The position numbers and the translations under genes were made by a program. This document shows, piece after piece, positions 15,469 through 21,815 of a DNA stretch of 22,381 nucleotides. Location: NCBI GenBank assembly GCA_937915735.1, contig CALGGS010000223.1, positions 1 to 22,381 of the forward strand, given 5' to 3'. The stretch comes from an uncultured Treponema sp. (lineage in GTDB: Bacteria; Spirochaetota; Spirochaetia; Treponematales; Treponemataceae). Position 1 is the stretch's first letter, and each line of letters starts with the position of its first letter. The notes beneath the pieces were generated by a model. It saw only the letters and a list, made by a program, of their open reading frames with translations. It was not told the DNA's origin and did no database searches.

Positions 15469-15729
15469 TTAGTTTTTATTTTCGTTTAGTCTGGCAACGA
15501 AGGCAAAAATCGTAGCAATCGCTTCGTAAGTTGATTCTGGAATCAGGCTTCCGACGCTTTGAATTGAAAGGACATTCGCCATTTGTGCGTTTTGGACGAC
15601 AGGAACATCGTTTTCTTCGGCAATTTTTACGAGCCGTTCAGCGACGCTTCCTTTTGCCTTTGCGCTTATGTAAGGAGCGTCCGCCCATTCAGGATAACGC
15701 AAGGCTACGGCAGAAAAAATCTCGTCCAT
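15469..15729 (-). CDS. Free-standing FlhB C-terminal (export switch) domain protein
   Basis: An 86-residue protein equivalent to the cytoplasmic C-terminal part of FlhB/YscU after the NPTH autocleavage site: ALRYPEW.DAPYISAKAKGSVAERLVKIAEENDVPVVQN..MAN.L, then IPESTYEAIATIFAFVARL (signature pattern, not full quotation). FlhB sets the substrate switch from rod/hook to filament proteins together with FliK. Here the membrane half and the NPTH site are absent, and the gene directly follows a FliK-like gene, fitting an accessory or duplicated switch domain (FlhX type). I chose ATG 15729 since homology begins there; codons further upstream read in another frame of the FliK-like gene. The ribosome binding site is weak, so coupling with the upstream gene (stop 15753) is likely. 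Confidence 0.85.
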   Translation of the reverse strand: MDEIFSAVALRYPEWADAPYISAKAKGSVAERLVKIAEENDVPVVQNAQMANVLSIQSVGSLIPESTYEAIATIFAFVARLNENKN

Positions 15730-15752
15730 AAAATTTAACCACAGTTGGTTTA

Positions 15753-16847
15753 TTACCTCATTCCATTTAAAATCTTGATTTCTTCGTCGCCGGGGCAAAA
15801 GCCTTTTAATTCTTCGAAATCTGTGGCTCTTACGGGGAAATTCTGGCCAAACATTTTGGAAAGTCTTTCGCATAAGGCAGATTTTTTGGAATCAGGAAGC
15901 TTTTCGCTTGTGGCAAAACTCAGTGAATCAACTTCTTGATTTTTATAGTATAACACAAATATATTGTTTTTTTCAGCATTTTTCAAATCAATTATGACTT
16001 TTTGAAGCTTTTTAAGCTCTGAATCAAACAGAAGTTTTATGTTTCCGTAAGATTTCTGGGCTTCCCATTCAAAAGGAAGAAGGAGCCAATGCCGGAGAGG
16101 AGAATTTTCTTTATTTTTTGAAAGAATCGTGTTGAAGGCTGAAAGAGGGCCGGGAGAGTTTTTGAGTGAAGCTTTATCAACGGCACTAAAGTAGGATTTT
16201 ACGGACTTGAGACAGTTTTCGCGAAATTCTTCACTTTGCCCGGAATGATGATGGTTCTGCTCGGAATTGCTGGGATTTTGTTCAGAATGATGATTTTGCC
16301 TTTCAGAATGGCCGAGGAGGGCATTTATGCGCTTGTCTGGCATTTCCATTCCTTTTTCTTCTAGAAGAAGTGAAAACTCAGCCTTTTCCTGGTCTGTTTT
16401 TCCGTTTGACTTTGATTTTGCAAGAGTTTTTTTTGCTTCTTCTGCATTGATTTTAATGCCTAGCTGCTGCATAAACTGCAGGATTTTTAAGCTTTCGAGA
16501 TTTGGCTCAAAGCCTAGCGAAGTCAGAAGATTTGCGATTTGCGGACTTATTTCTGTTTGGGCGGAAAATTTCTGGAAAATTTCATTGCTTTCCGGATTTT
16601 CTTTTATAAGAGAAAGCTGTACCTCCTTTCCGGCCAAGCTTACTTTTGCAGAAATTGTTGAGCCGATTTTTAGAAGGGCCTCGCTTTTTACATTGATTTT
16701 TTGCCCTGCGAGAGAGAGCGTGAAGGTTCCGTCAGAATTTTTTGAAAGAATTCTGGCCGTTACAATCGTTCCGTTTCGGAGGACAGCGACATTTGCATTT
16801 TTTTGAGAAAGCGGCCCCTGAATGACAGAAATTGCTGAACTTTTCAT
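15753..16847 (-). CDS. FliK-like flagellar hook-length control protein
   Basis: A 364-residue soluble protein without signal peptide. The N-terminal region (about 1-85) is beta-rich, with VAVLRNGTIVTARILSK; the middle (about 180-210) is low-complexity and rich in His, Asn, Gln and Ser with repeated HHSEQN units; the C-terminal part (about 255-345, LPFEWEAQKSYGNIKLLF...) resembles the compact C-domain of FliK, which contacts FlhB. This region and the FlhB-domain gene directly downstream are the main reasons for the call; N-terminal similarity is limited. FliK measures hook length and triggers the export switch. It heads the operon that runs to 14096. Its ATG has no Shine-Dalgarno and is only 22 nt from the ATG of the divergent hydrolase gene. 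Confidence 0.65.
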   Translation of the reverse strand: MKSSAISVIQGPLSQKNANVAVLRNGTIVTARILSKNSDGTFTLSLAGQKINVKSEALLKIGSTISAKVSLAGKEVQLSLIKENPESNEIFQKFSAQTEISPQIANLLTSLGFEPNLESLKILQFMQQLGIKINAEEAKKTLAKSKSNGKTDQEKAEFSLLLEEKGMEMPDKRINALLGHSERQNHHSEQNPSNSEQNHHHSGQSEEFRENCLKSVKSYFSAVDKASLKNSPGPLSAFNTILSKNKENSPLRHWLLLPFEWEAQKSYGNIKLLFDSELKKLQKVIIDLKNAEKNNIFVLYYKNQEVDSLSFATSEKLPDSKKSALCERLSKMFGQNFPVRATDFEELKGFCPGDEEIKILNGMR

Positions 16848-16869
16848 AATTTTAGTCTATACTAATTTT
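16848..16869. promoter_or_regulatory. Compact 22-bp divergent promoter region
   Basis: The whole intergenic space between two divergent start codons is AATTTTAG-TCTATA-CTAATTTT, partly symmetric. On the plus strand TATACT (16858-16863) lies 6 nt before ATG 16870. On the minus strand TAGACT (16854-16859) lies 6 nt before ATG 16847, with TATAGA (16856-16861) as alternative. Neither start has a ribosome binding site, and the -35 regions would lie in the opposite gene. Confidence 0.5.
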
Positions 16870-17718
16870 ATGATTCACGAAAGTTATTCTTTAAGTAAAA
16901 ATGTTTGTTTACGAACTTATCTGCACGAAAATTTTGAATTTAATCCTGAAAAAAAACGCCCCCTTGTTTTGGTCATTCCCGGAGGAGGGTACAATCATGT
17001 CGGTATTCGAGAGCGGGAGCCTGTCGCATTAAAAATGCTTTCTTTAGGCTTTCACAGTGCAACCTTGACTTATACTGTTGCGCCGATGAAATTTCCGGAG
17101 GCACTTACTGACCTTGCAGACGCAATTGCTTTTATTCGGGAAAATGCTTCAAAGTGGAATGTCGACCCTTCAAAAATAATTCTCTGCGGTTTTTCGGCGG
17201 GCGGACATTTGGCGGCAAGTCTCGGCTGTTTTTGGAATTCAGAATTTTTAAAAGCATATATTTCACATTCACAAGAAAAAATCAGGCCGAATGTGCTTTG
17301 TCTCTGTTATCCTGTCGTGACTTCAGATGAGCGTTATTGTCATAAAGAATCGATTGAAAATGTAATTGGCTCCATTTCTGAAGAAGACTCTAAAAAAATC
17401 TGTTCTTTTCTAAAAAAATCTGATATGAGGGATGTTGTTTCAATCGAAAAAAATATCTCAAACGATTTTCCCCCGACTTTTATTTGGCATACAATTCAGG
17501 ACGAAGCGGTTCCAGCCAAAAATACGCTTTTGCTTGCCGATGCCCTTTATGAGAAAGGAATAGATTGTGAATATCATTTGTTTAACCGCGGAAAGCACGC
17601 GCTTGCCCTTGCAAATGAAGAAAGTGCCAAGGCAGACGGCTCGCATATCGAAAAGGAATGTAGTATCTGGCCGGAATTATTCAAAAATTGGTTTGATGGT
17701 CTTGCAGGCTTGATTTAA
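16870..17718 (+). CDS. Alpha/beta hydrolase, acetyl-esterase (BD-FAE-like) type
   Basis: A 282-residue cytoplasmic alpha/beta hydrolase of the acetyl esterase / feruloyl-esterase-like group. The order is VLVIPGGGYNHVG (oxyanion region, 33-45), nucleophile elbow GFSAGGHLA (S109), acid TIQDEAVP (D211), and base RGKHAL (H243), which together form the Ser-Asp-His triad. There is no signal peptide, so substrates are taken up or intracellular, such as acetylated sugars or oligosaccharides; the precise substrate is not visible. Start ATG 16870 is preferred to 16822 because it fits the family N-terminus and the TATACT box lies between the two. No terminator is visible before the citrate synthase promoter. 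Confidence 0.85.
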   Translation: MIHESYSLSKNVCLRTYLHENFEFNPEKKRPLVLVIPGGGYNHVGIREREPVALKMLSLGFHSATLTYTVAPMKFPEALTDLADAIAFIRENASKWNVDPSKIILCGFSAGGHLAASLGCFWNSEFLKAYISHSQEKIRPNVLCLCYPVVTSDERYCHKESIENVIGSISEEDSKKICSFLKKSDMRDVVSIEKNISNDFPPTFIWHTIQDEAVPAKNTLLLADALYEKGIDCEYHLFNRGKHALALANEESAKADGSHIEKECSIWPELFKNWFDGLAGLI

Positions 17719-17725
17719 TTGTTAC

Positions 17726-17754
17726 TTGCACCTCTATGCAAAATTTTGTATAAT
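17726..17754 (+). promoter_or_regulatory. Promoter of the citrate synthase gene
   Basis: TTGCAC (17726-17731) and TATAAT (17749-17754) with an exact 17-nt spacer form a strong sigma-70 promoter. The transcript would begin near 17761. Confidence 0.75.
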
Positions 17755-17763
17755 TTTTGCATA
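17735..17763. promoter_or_regulatory. Inverted-repeat operator 1 at the citrate synthase promoter
   Basis: TATGCAAAA (17735-17743) and TTTTGCATA (17755-17763) are a perfect 9-bp inverted repeat separated by 11 nt. The -10 box TATAAT lies in the spacer, so a dimer bound here would cover the promoter and act as repressor. Confidence 0.65.
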
Positions 17764-17784
17764 ATATTCATAAAAACTGTATAA

Positions 17785-17805
17785 ATATGCAATTTTCTTG
17801 CATAT
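17785..17805. promoter_or_regulatory. Inverted-repeat operator 2 in the citrate synthase leader
   Basis: ATATGCAA (17785-17792) and TTGCATAT (17798-17805) are a perfect 8-bp inverted repeat with a 5-nt spacer, sharing the TATGCAA half-site with operator 1. It lies between the transcript start and the ribosome binding site, where it could also fold as an RNA hairpin. Confidence 0.6.
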
Positions 17806-17821
17806 TGTGTGGGGGTACGAT

Positions 17822-19309
17822 ATGGAGTTGACAGCGGCAGAGCGCCTTGATTTGGAAGCCTTAAAGAACAAAATTGAGGAGCAGCTTCATGGGCAGGGAG
17901 TAAAATTCAGTGAGCGGGAAATCCAGCACATTGAAGATATGAAAAATAAAATTCACGCCCATGTCGACAAGAAAATCCTCATCGAAAAGCTTGCCTCAAT
18001 CGCACAGGGAAACGACCCAATCGACAAAAGCCTCTACGAAAAATATGATGTTAAGCGAGGTCTCCGCAACAAAAACGGAACCGGCGTTCTGGTTGGCCTA
18101 ACCAGCATTGGCGATGTAGTCGGCTACGAAGTAAAGGATGACAAAAAAGTCGCGATTCCTGGCCGCCTGATTTACCGTGGCTACAATGTCGAGTCCCTCA
18201 TAAAGGATGCGGAAGCCCACAATCAGTTTGGATACGAGCAGTGCGCATATCTTCTTCTTTTCGGAAAATTACCGACACAGGACGAGCTTAATGAATTCAA
18301 CGAGCTTTTGGGAAGCATGAGGGCTTTGCCAGACAATTTTACCGAAGACATGATTATGAAGGCTCCTTCTGACGACATTATGAACAAGCTTGCTCGTGGC
18401 GTTCTTGCTTCTTACTCTTACGACCCGAATCCAGAAGACCGCTCGCTTTCAAATGTCTTGCGTCAGTGCGTTGAGCTTATCTCTCGTTTTTCAACTCTTA
18501 CGGCTTACGGCTATCAGGCAAAAAGGCGATATTACGACGGAAAATCAATGTACATTCACAATCCGCTTCCAGAGCTTTCAACGGCAGAAAATTTCTTGCG
18601 CCTCATCCGAAACAACAAGGCTTTCACCGACGATGAAGCAAAGCTTTTGGACTTGGCTTTGATTTTGCACGCAGAGCACGGTGGCGGTAACAACTCTTCT
18701 CTTACGGTTCATGTCGTTTCTTCGGCAGACACGGACACTTATTCTGCTATAGGGGCTGCAGTCGGCTCTTTGAAGGGAAGAAGGCACGGTGGTGCGAACA
18801 TTCAGGTCTCACAGATGATGGACGATATCAAAGAAAATGTAAAGGACTGGTCTAACGAAAACGAAGTCAAAGCATACCTTGAAAAAATCGCCAATAAAGA
18901 GGCTTTCAATCACACAGGCCTTATCTATGGAATGGGACACGCAGTTTACACAATAAATGATCCTCGTGCCACTCTTTTGCGTGACAAGGCGGCAAAGCTT
19001 GCCCGCGAAAAGGGTCTTGAAGAAGAATACAATCTTTACAAAATGGTTGAAAAATTCAGTCCTGATATTCTTTACAACAAGCACGGCGACGGAAAGAAAA
19101 TCTGCGCAAATGTTGACCTTTATTCAGGCTTCGTTTACTCAATGCTGAACATTCCCCGTGAGCTTTTCACTCCGATTTTCGCAGTTTCAAGAATCGCAGG
19201 CTGGAGCGCTCACCGAATCGAGGAAATTGTAGCTGGCGGAAAGATTTACCGTCCTGCATACAAAAATATTTCTGCTGAGCGGGAATATGTTCCGATTGAA
19301 AAGCGATAA
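17822..19309 (+). CDS. gltA: Citrate synthase
   Basis: Condenses acetyl-CoA and oxaloacetate to citrate in the cytoplasm. The 495-residue protein has a helical N-terminal extension of about 75 residues, then the citrate synthase fold with the three catalytic positions: H286 (in AEHGGGN), H373 (in GMGHAVYT) and D432 (in NVDLYSG), and substrate-binding GSLKGRRHGGAN. It is longer than the common 370-430 residue type but similar extended forms exist in anaerobes. ATG 17822 is chosen because a GGGGG ribosome binding site (17811-17815) stands just before it; an upstream TTG at 17798 lies within the operator. No other TCA-cycle gene lies nearby, so it probably feeds glutamate synthesis. 2-methylcitrate synthase activity cannot be excluded. 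Confidence 0.93.
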   Translation: MELTAAERLDLEALKNKIEEQLHGQGVKFSEREIQHIEDMKNKIHAHVDKKILIEKLASIAQGNDPIDKSLYEKYDVKRGLRNKNGTGVLVGLTSIGDVVGYEVKDDKKVAIPGRLIYRGYNVESLIKDAEAHNQFGYEQCAYLLLFGKLPTQDELNEFNELLGSMRALPDNFTEDMIMKAPSDDIMNKLARGVLASYSYDPNPEDRSLSNVLRQCVELISRFSTLTAYGYQAKRRYYDGKSMYIHNPLPELSTAENFLRLIRNNKAFTDDEAKLLDLALILHAEHGGGNNSSLTVHVVSSADTDTYSAIGAAVGSLKGRRHGGANIQVSQMMDDIKENVKDWSNENEVKAYLEKIANKEAFNHTGLIYGMGHAVYTINDPRATLLRDKAAKLAREKGLEEEYNLYKMVEKFSPDILYNKHGDGKKICANVDLYSGFVYSMLNIPRELFTPIFAVSRIAGWSAHRIEEIVAGGKIYRPAYKNISAEREYVPIEKR

Positions 19310-19338
19310 GAGGAGTTCTAAAAAATAATAAAAAACAC

Positions 19339-19367
19339 TTGCAAAATCACCTTGTTCAGCGTATAGT
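19339..19367 (+). promoter_or_regulatory. Promoter of the restriction-modification genes
   Basis: TTGCAA (19339-19344) and TATAGT (19362-19367) are separated by 17 nt. The predicted start falls on ATG 19374. An overlapping TATAAT (19367-19372) would start further downstream and fits less well. Confidence 0.65.
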
Positions 19368-19373
19368 ATAATT

Positions 19374-20339
19374 ATGACAAAAGAATTTAGTTTCATTGAC
19401 TTATTCTCAGGAATAGGGGGATTTCACTTGGCACTCTCTTCGCTTGGTGGAAAAGCTGTATTTGCAAGCGAATGGGATAAAGATGCCGCAGAAGTCTATG
19501 AAAGGAATTTCGGATTGAAGCCTGCGGGGGACATCACAAAAATCGATGAAAAAGATGTCCCAGACCACGATATTTTGTGCGCAGGTTTCCCCTGTCAGGC
19601 ATTTTCTATCAGCGGAAAACAATTGGGATTTGAAGATAGCCGTGGAACTTTATTCTTTGATGTGGCGAGAATCGCTAAAGAAAAGCAACCAAAAGTGATG
19701 TTCCTGGAAAATGTAAAAAATCTTGCCCGACACGATGGTGGAAAAACGCTTGCTGTTATAAAAAATACACTCGATGAAATCGGTTATGATGTTTTTGATG
19801 AGGTTCTTGATGCCTCAAAATATGGAGTTCCTCAAAGTAGAAAGCGAATTTACATCGTTTGCTTTAGAAAAGATTTGAATATAAAAGAGTTTAAATTCCC
19901 TGAGGAAGAAAATCTAACAAAACATGTTTTGGATATAATTCTTCCCGATTCAGAAACCGAAAAATATGAAATCCATAGGAATGATGTCGTCATAAACAAT
20001 AGCATAAAAGAAACATTTTCAAATATTCCATTAAGAATCGGCACTGTAAATAAAGGTGGACAAGGCGAAAGAATTTACAGCCCGCTTGGAACTGCAATTA
20101 CCCTATCAGCTTATGGTGGAGGAGCTGGAGCAAAAACAGGTTTGTATCGTGTGAATGGAAAAATCAGAAAACTTGCTCCAAGAGAGTGTGCAAGATTAGA
20201 TGGTTTTCCTGAGAATTTTAAAATAGCAGAGCGTGATACAGTAGCATATAAGCAATTTGGAAATTCAGTTGTTGTTGATGTTTTACAGAAAATTATGAAA
20301 AGTGCCCTTGAAAAAAAGGAGGTTGCAGCATATCTATGA
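19374..20339 (+). CDS. DNA (cytosine-5) methyltransferase, HhaI-like, GCGC-specific
   Basis: A 321-residue C5-cytosine methyltransferase, closely similar along its length to M.HhaI as I recall it. Motif I IDLFSGIGGF (8-17) binds S-adenosylmethionine, motif IV GFPCQ holds the catalytic C74, motif VI is ENV (112-114), motif VIII is QSRKRIY, and QFGNSV (motif X) is near the end. The target recognition region GKGGQGERIYS...AITLSAYGGG is almost identical to that of M.HhaI, which points to methylation of GCGC. It protects host DNA from the companion nuclease encoded next to it, whose ATG overlaps this stop (ATGA). No Shine-Dalgarno precedes its ATG and the promoter predicts a leaderless message, a possible early-expression feature. 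The gene pair looks like a horizontally acquired unit between unrelated housekeeping genes. Confidence 0.95.
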   Translation: MTKEFSFIDLFSGIGGFHLALSSLGGKAVFASEWDKDAAEVYERNFGLKPAGDITKIDEKDVPDHDILCAGFPCQAFSISGKQLGFEDSRGTLFFDVARIAKEKQPKVMFLENVKNLARHDGGKTLAVIKNTLDEIGYDVFDEVLDASKYGVPQSRKRIYIVCFRKDLNIKEFKFPEEENLTKHVLDIILPDSETEKYEIHRNDVVINNSIKETFSNIPLRIGTVNKGGQGERIYSPLGTAITLSAYGGGAGAKTGLYRVNGKIRKLAPRECARLDGFPENFKIAERDTVAYKQFGNSVVVDVLQKIMKSALEKKEVAAYL

Positions 20340-21082
20340 CAGGTTCTGAAATAGCAAAAGGTGGTAACAATAATGAGCTGGAAGTCGCAGATAAATTCAA
20401 TAATTGGAAAAAAGATTCGGACGCTCAAAAGTGGCTTGAGGTAATGATGTATAATCTTGATGAAATTACATCTGTTCATGCCGAAAAAATTGGTGGCAAA
20501 GGCTACAAGTCGGATATAAATGTCACAATCAATGTTATGATAAAAAAGAAGTCAAAGGACACAGAACTCACATCCCTTGAGAATATTCAAGTGAAACTTG
20601 TGTCAAATGATGTCGGTTTCAATCAGGTTGAAAAGAAAAAAGTTGATGGATATTTGGAAAACTGGCACATTGATTCTGAAATTGAAAATCTTCTAAAACT
20701 GTATGATGGCGAGCTTCCTCCAAGAAATGGCTCTCGTGATTCAAAAAGAATGTTTGTGGATGAATTCACACAGAACGAGCAAGAAAAACTGAAATCATTT
20801 TTGCAGAAAAATATGATTATGATTATCAGCGATGTAATTCGTGGGCGAGGACGTTTTGCGGCAGAATGGACTTTAGTAATCAATAAGAGTGATGGTTATA
20901 AATGGAAATTGATTGCTGTAAATGAAGCAATCTCAATTTACGCTGGCGATTGTCAGGTTAAATTTACTAAATCAGGAAATATTCACTTGGGAAATATCAC
21001 ATTGCAACGAAAAGGCGGAGACAATGGGGCTGACTCTGCGAATATGTTGCAATTTAAAGCGAATCCAATGATTTTATTTTAG
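20336..21082 (+). CDS. Type II restriction endonuclease, HinP1I-like (GCGC)
   Basis: A 248-residue restriction enzyme with strong similarity to R.HinP1I as I recall it: YKSDINV (D60), ENIQVKLVSNDVGFNQ (Q85, K87), GELPPRNG, MFVDEF, RGRGRFAAEW, and the tail TLQRKGGDNGADSANMLQF. The active site is the PD-(D/E)XK variant SD...QVK used by HinP1I. It would cleave unmethylated GCGC in invading DNA. AAGGAGG (20316-20322) is a perfect Shine-Dalgarno 13 nt before ATG 20336, which overlaps the methylase stop. No control (C) protein gene is present. The 3' end overlaps the convergent PL7 gene by 29 nt. Confidence 0.93.
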   Translation: MTGSEIAKGGNNNELEVADKFNNWKKDSDAQKWLEVMMYNLDEITSVHAEKIGGKGYKSDINVTINVMIKKKSKDTELTSLENIQVKLVSNDVGFNQVEKKKVDGYLENWHIDSEIENLLKLYDGELPPRNGSRDSKRMFVDEFTQNEQEKLKSFLQKNMIMIISDVIRGRGRFAAEWTLVINKSDGYKWKLIAVNEAISIYAGDCQVKFTKSGNIHLGNITLQRKGGDNGADSANMLQFKANPMILF

Positions 21083-21815
21083 CAATAATTGGATTCGCAA
21101 GGGTGGAATCGATTTCCACAGACAGATTTTTTACAAACATCTCGAATAAACCTTTATTTTCCTGAGGATACAATCCGACCTTTAAATAGTTTTTTAGCGG
21201 GCAAAAAACTTCTTTTGTAAAAAATTTTTCACCGTCAATGTATACTGAAATATTTTTTTCGTCAGTTTCAATGGAAACAGTTTTTTCATCACCATTTTTG
21301 TAAGGCCCAAGTAAAAAAGTTTCGTATTTCCCTGTTTTGTAGTCCTTGATTTTTGCCCTAAGCTGATTCTTTACGATTTCAACTCTCAAAAGTGGAGATT
21401 TCTCGTTTTTCAGCACGGAGTCGTCAGGCAAAATATGTATCTGCCCGACTGTATATGAAGAATTTTCCTTAGCGGCAAAGGCCTTAAAAGTATAGGAAAG
21501 CCGCCGTTTTTTTGAAAGCGTCCAGTTTTCTGTATGACGAAGTTCGCTGCGTGCATATTTTGTATTTTTTGAGTGACCAGGCTCGGATGCATCCAGAAAA
21601 AAGTGAATCCATTCATTTCCATTTTTGTCTGTGAAGAGAGAAAAGTATTTTGAAGAAAAACCTCGCAGCGATTTTTCTTCTGCCATTTTATTCCCCTCAG
21701 GAAACTGAAATTTCCATTCATCACAGGCAAAAAGGTGCGACGGAGAGGCAAATTCCCCGGCAGCCAGAGGAAAAAAGATTGATAAAAAAATAAAGGCAAA
21801 AGAAAATCTTTTCAA
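21054..21815 (-). CDS. Secreted polysaccharide lyase family 7 (alginate lyase-like) protein
   Basis: A 253-residue exported protein. The signal peptide (about 1-20, ending PLAAG) precedes a beta-jelly-roll domain with the three PL7 motifs: ARSELRHT (R89-R93), VGQIH (Q125, H127) and YLKVGLYPQ (Y210-Q218), so the Arg-Gln-His-Tyr active-site set is complete. PL7 enzymes cleave alginate or related uronate polymers by beta-elimination; the specific substrate in this organism is uncertain. The start is TTG 21815, directly adjacent to the sufB stop (21816-21818), with AAAGG about 10 nt upstream, so translation is coupled to sufB. The last ten or so codons are antisense to the end of the restriction nuclease gene. 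A role with SufB is not apparent. Confidence 0.82.
   Translation of the reverse strand: MKRFSFAFIFLSIFFPLAAGEFASPSHLFACDEWKFQFPEGNKMAEEKSLRGFSSKYFSLFTDKNGNEWIHFFLDASEPGHSKNTKYARSELRHTENWTLSKKRRLSYTFKAFAAKENSSYTVGQIHILPDDSVLKNEKSPLLRVEIVKNQLRAKIKDYKTGKYETFLLGPYKNGDEKTVSIETDEKNISVYIDGEKFFTKEVFCPLKNYLKVGLYPQENKGLFEMFVKNLSVEIDSTLANPIIAKIKSLDSL
21059..21098. terminator. Inverted repeat at the convergent gene ends
   Basis: GCGAATCCAAT (21059-21069) and ATTGGATTCGC (21088-21098) form a perfect 11-bp stem with an 18-nt loop holding the restriction nuclease stop. T tails are weak on both strands, so terminator function is only likely. Confidence 0.5.

Noticed and set aside
15753..15873. Longer FlhB-domain protein starting at 15873
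   Set aside because: The added basic residues overlap the FliK-like coding region in another frame and do not resemble the family.
19374..21082. CRISPR, prophage or transposase genes around the restriction unit
   Set aside because: No repeat arrays, integrase, transposase or flanking direct repeats were seen; insertion is inferred only from gene content.
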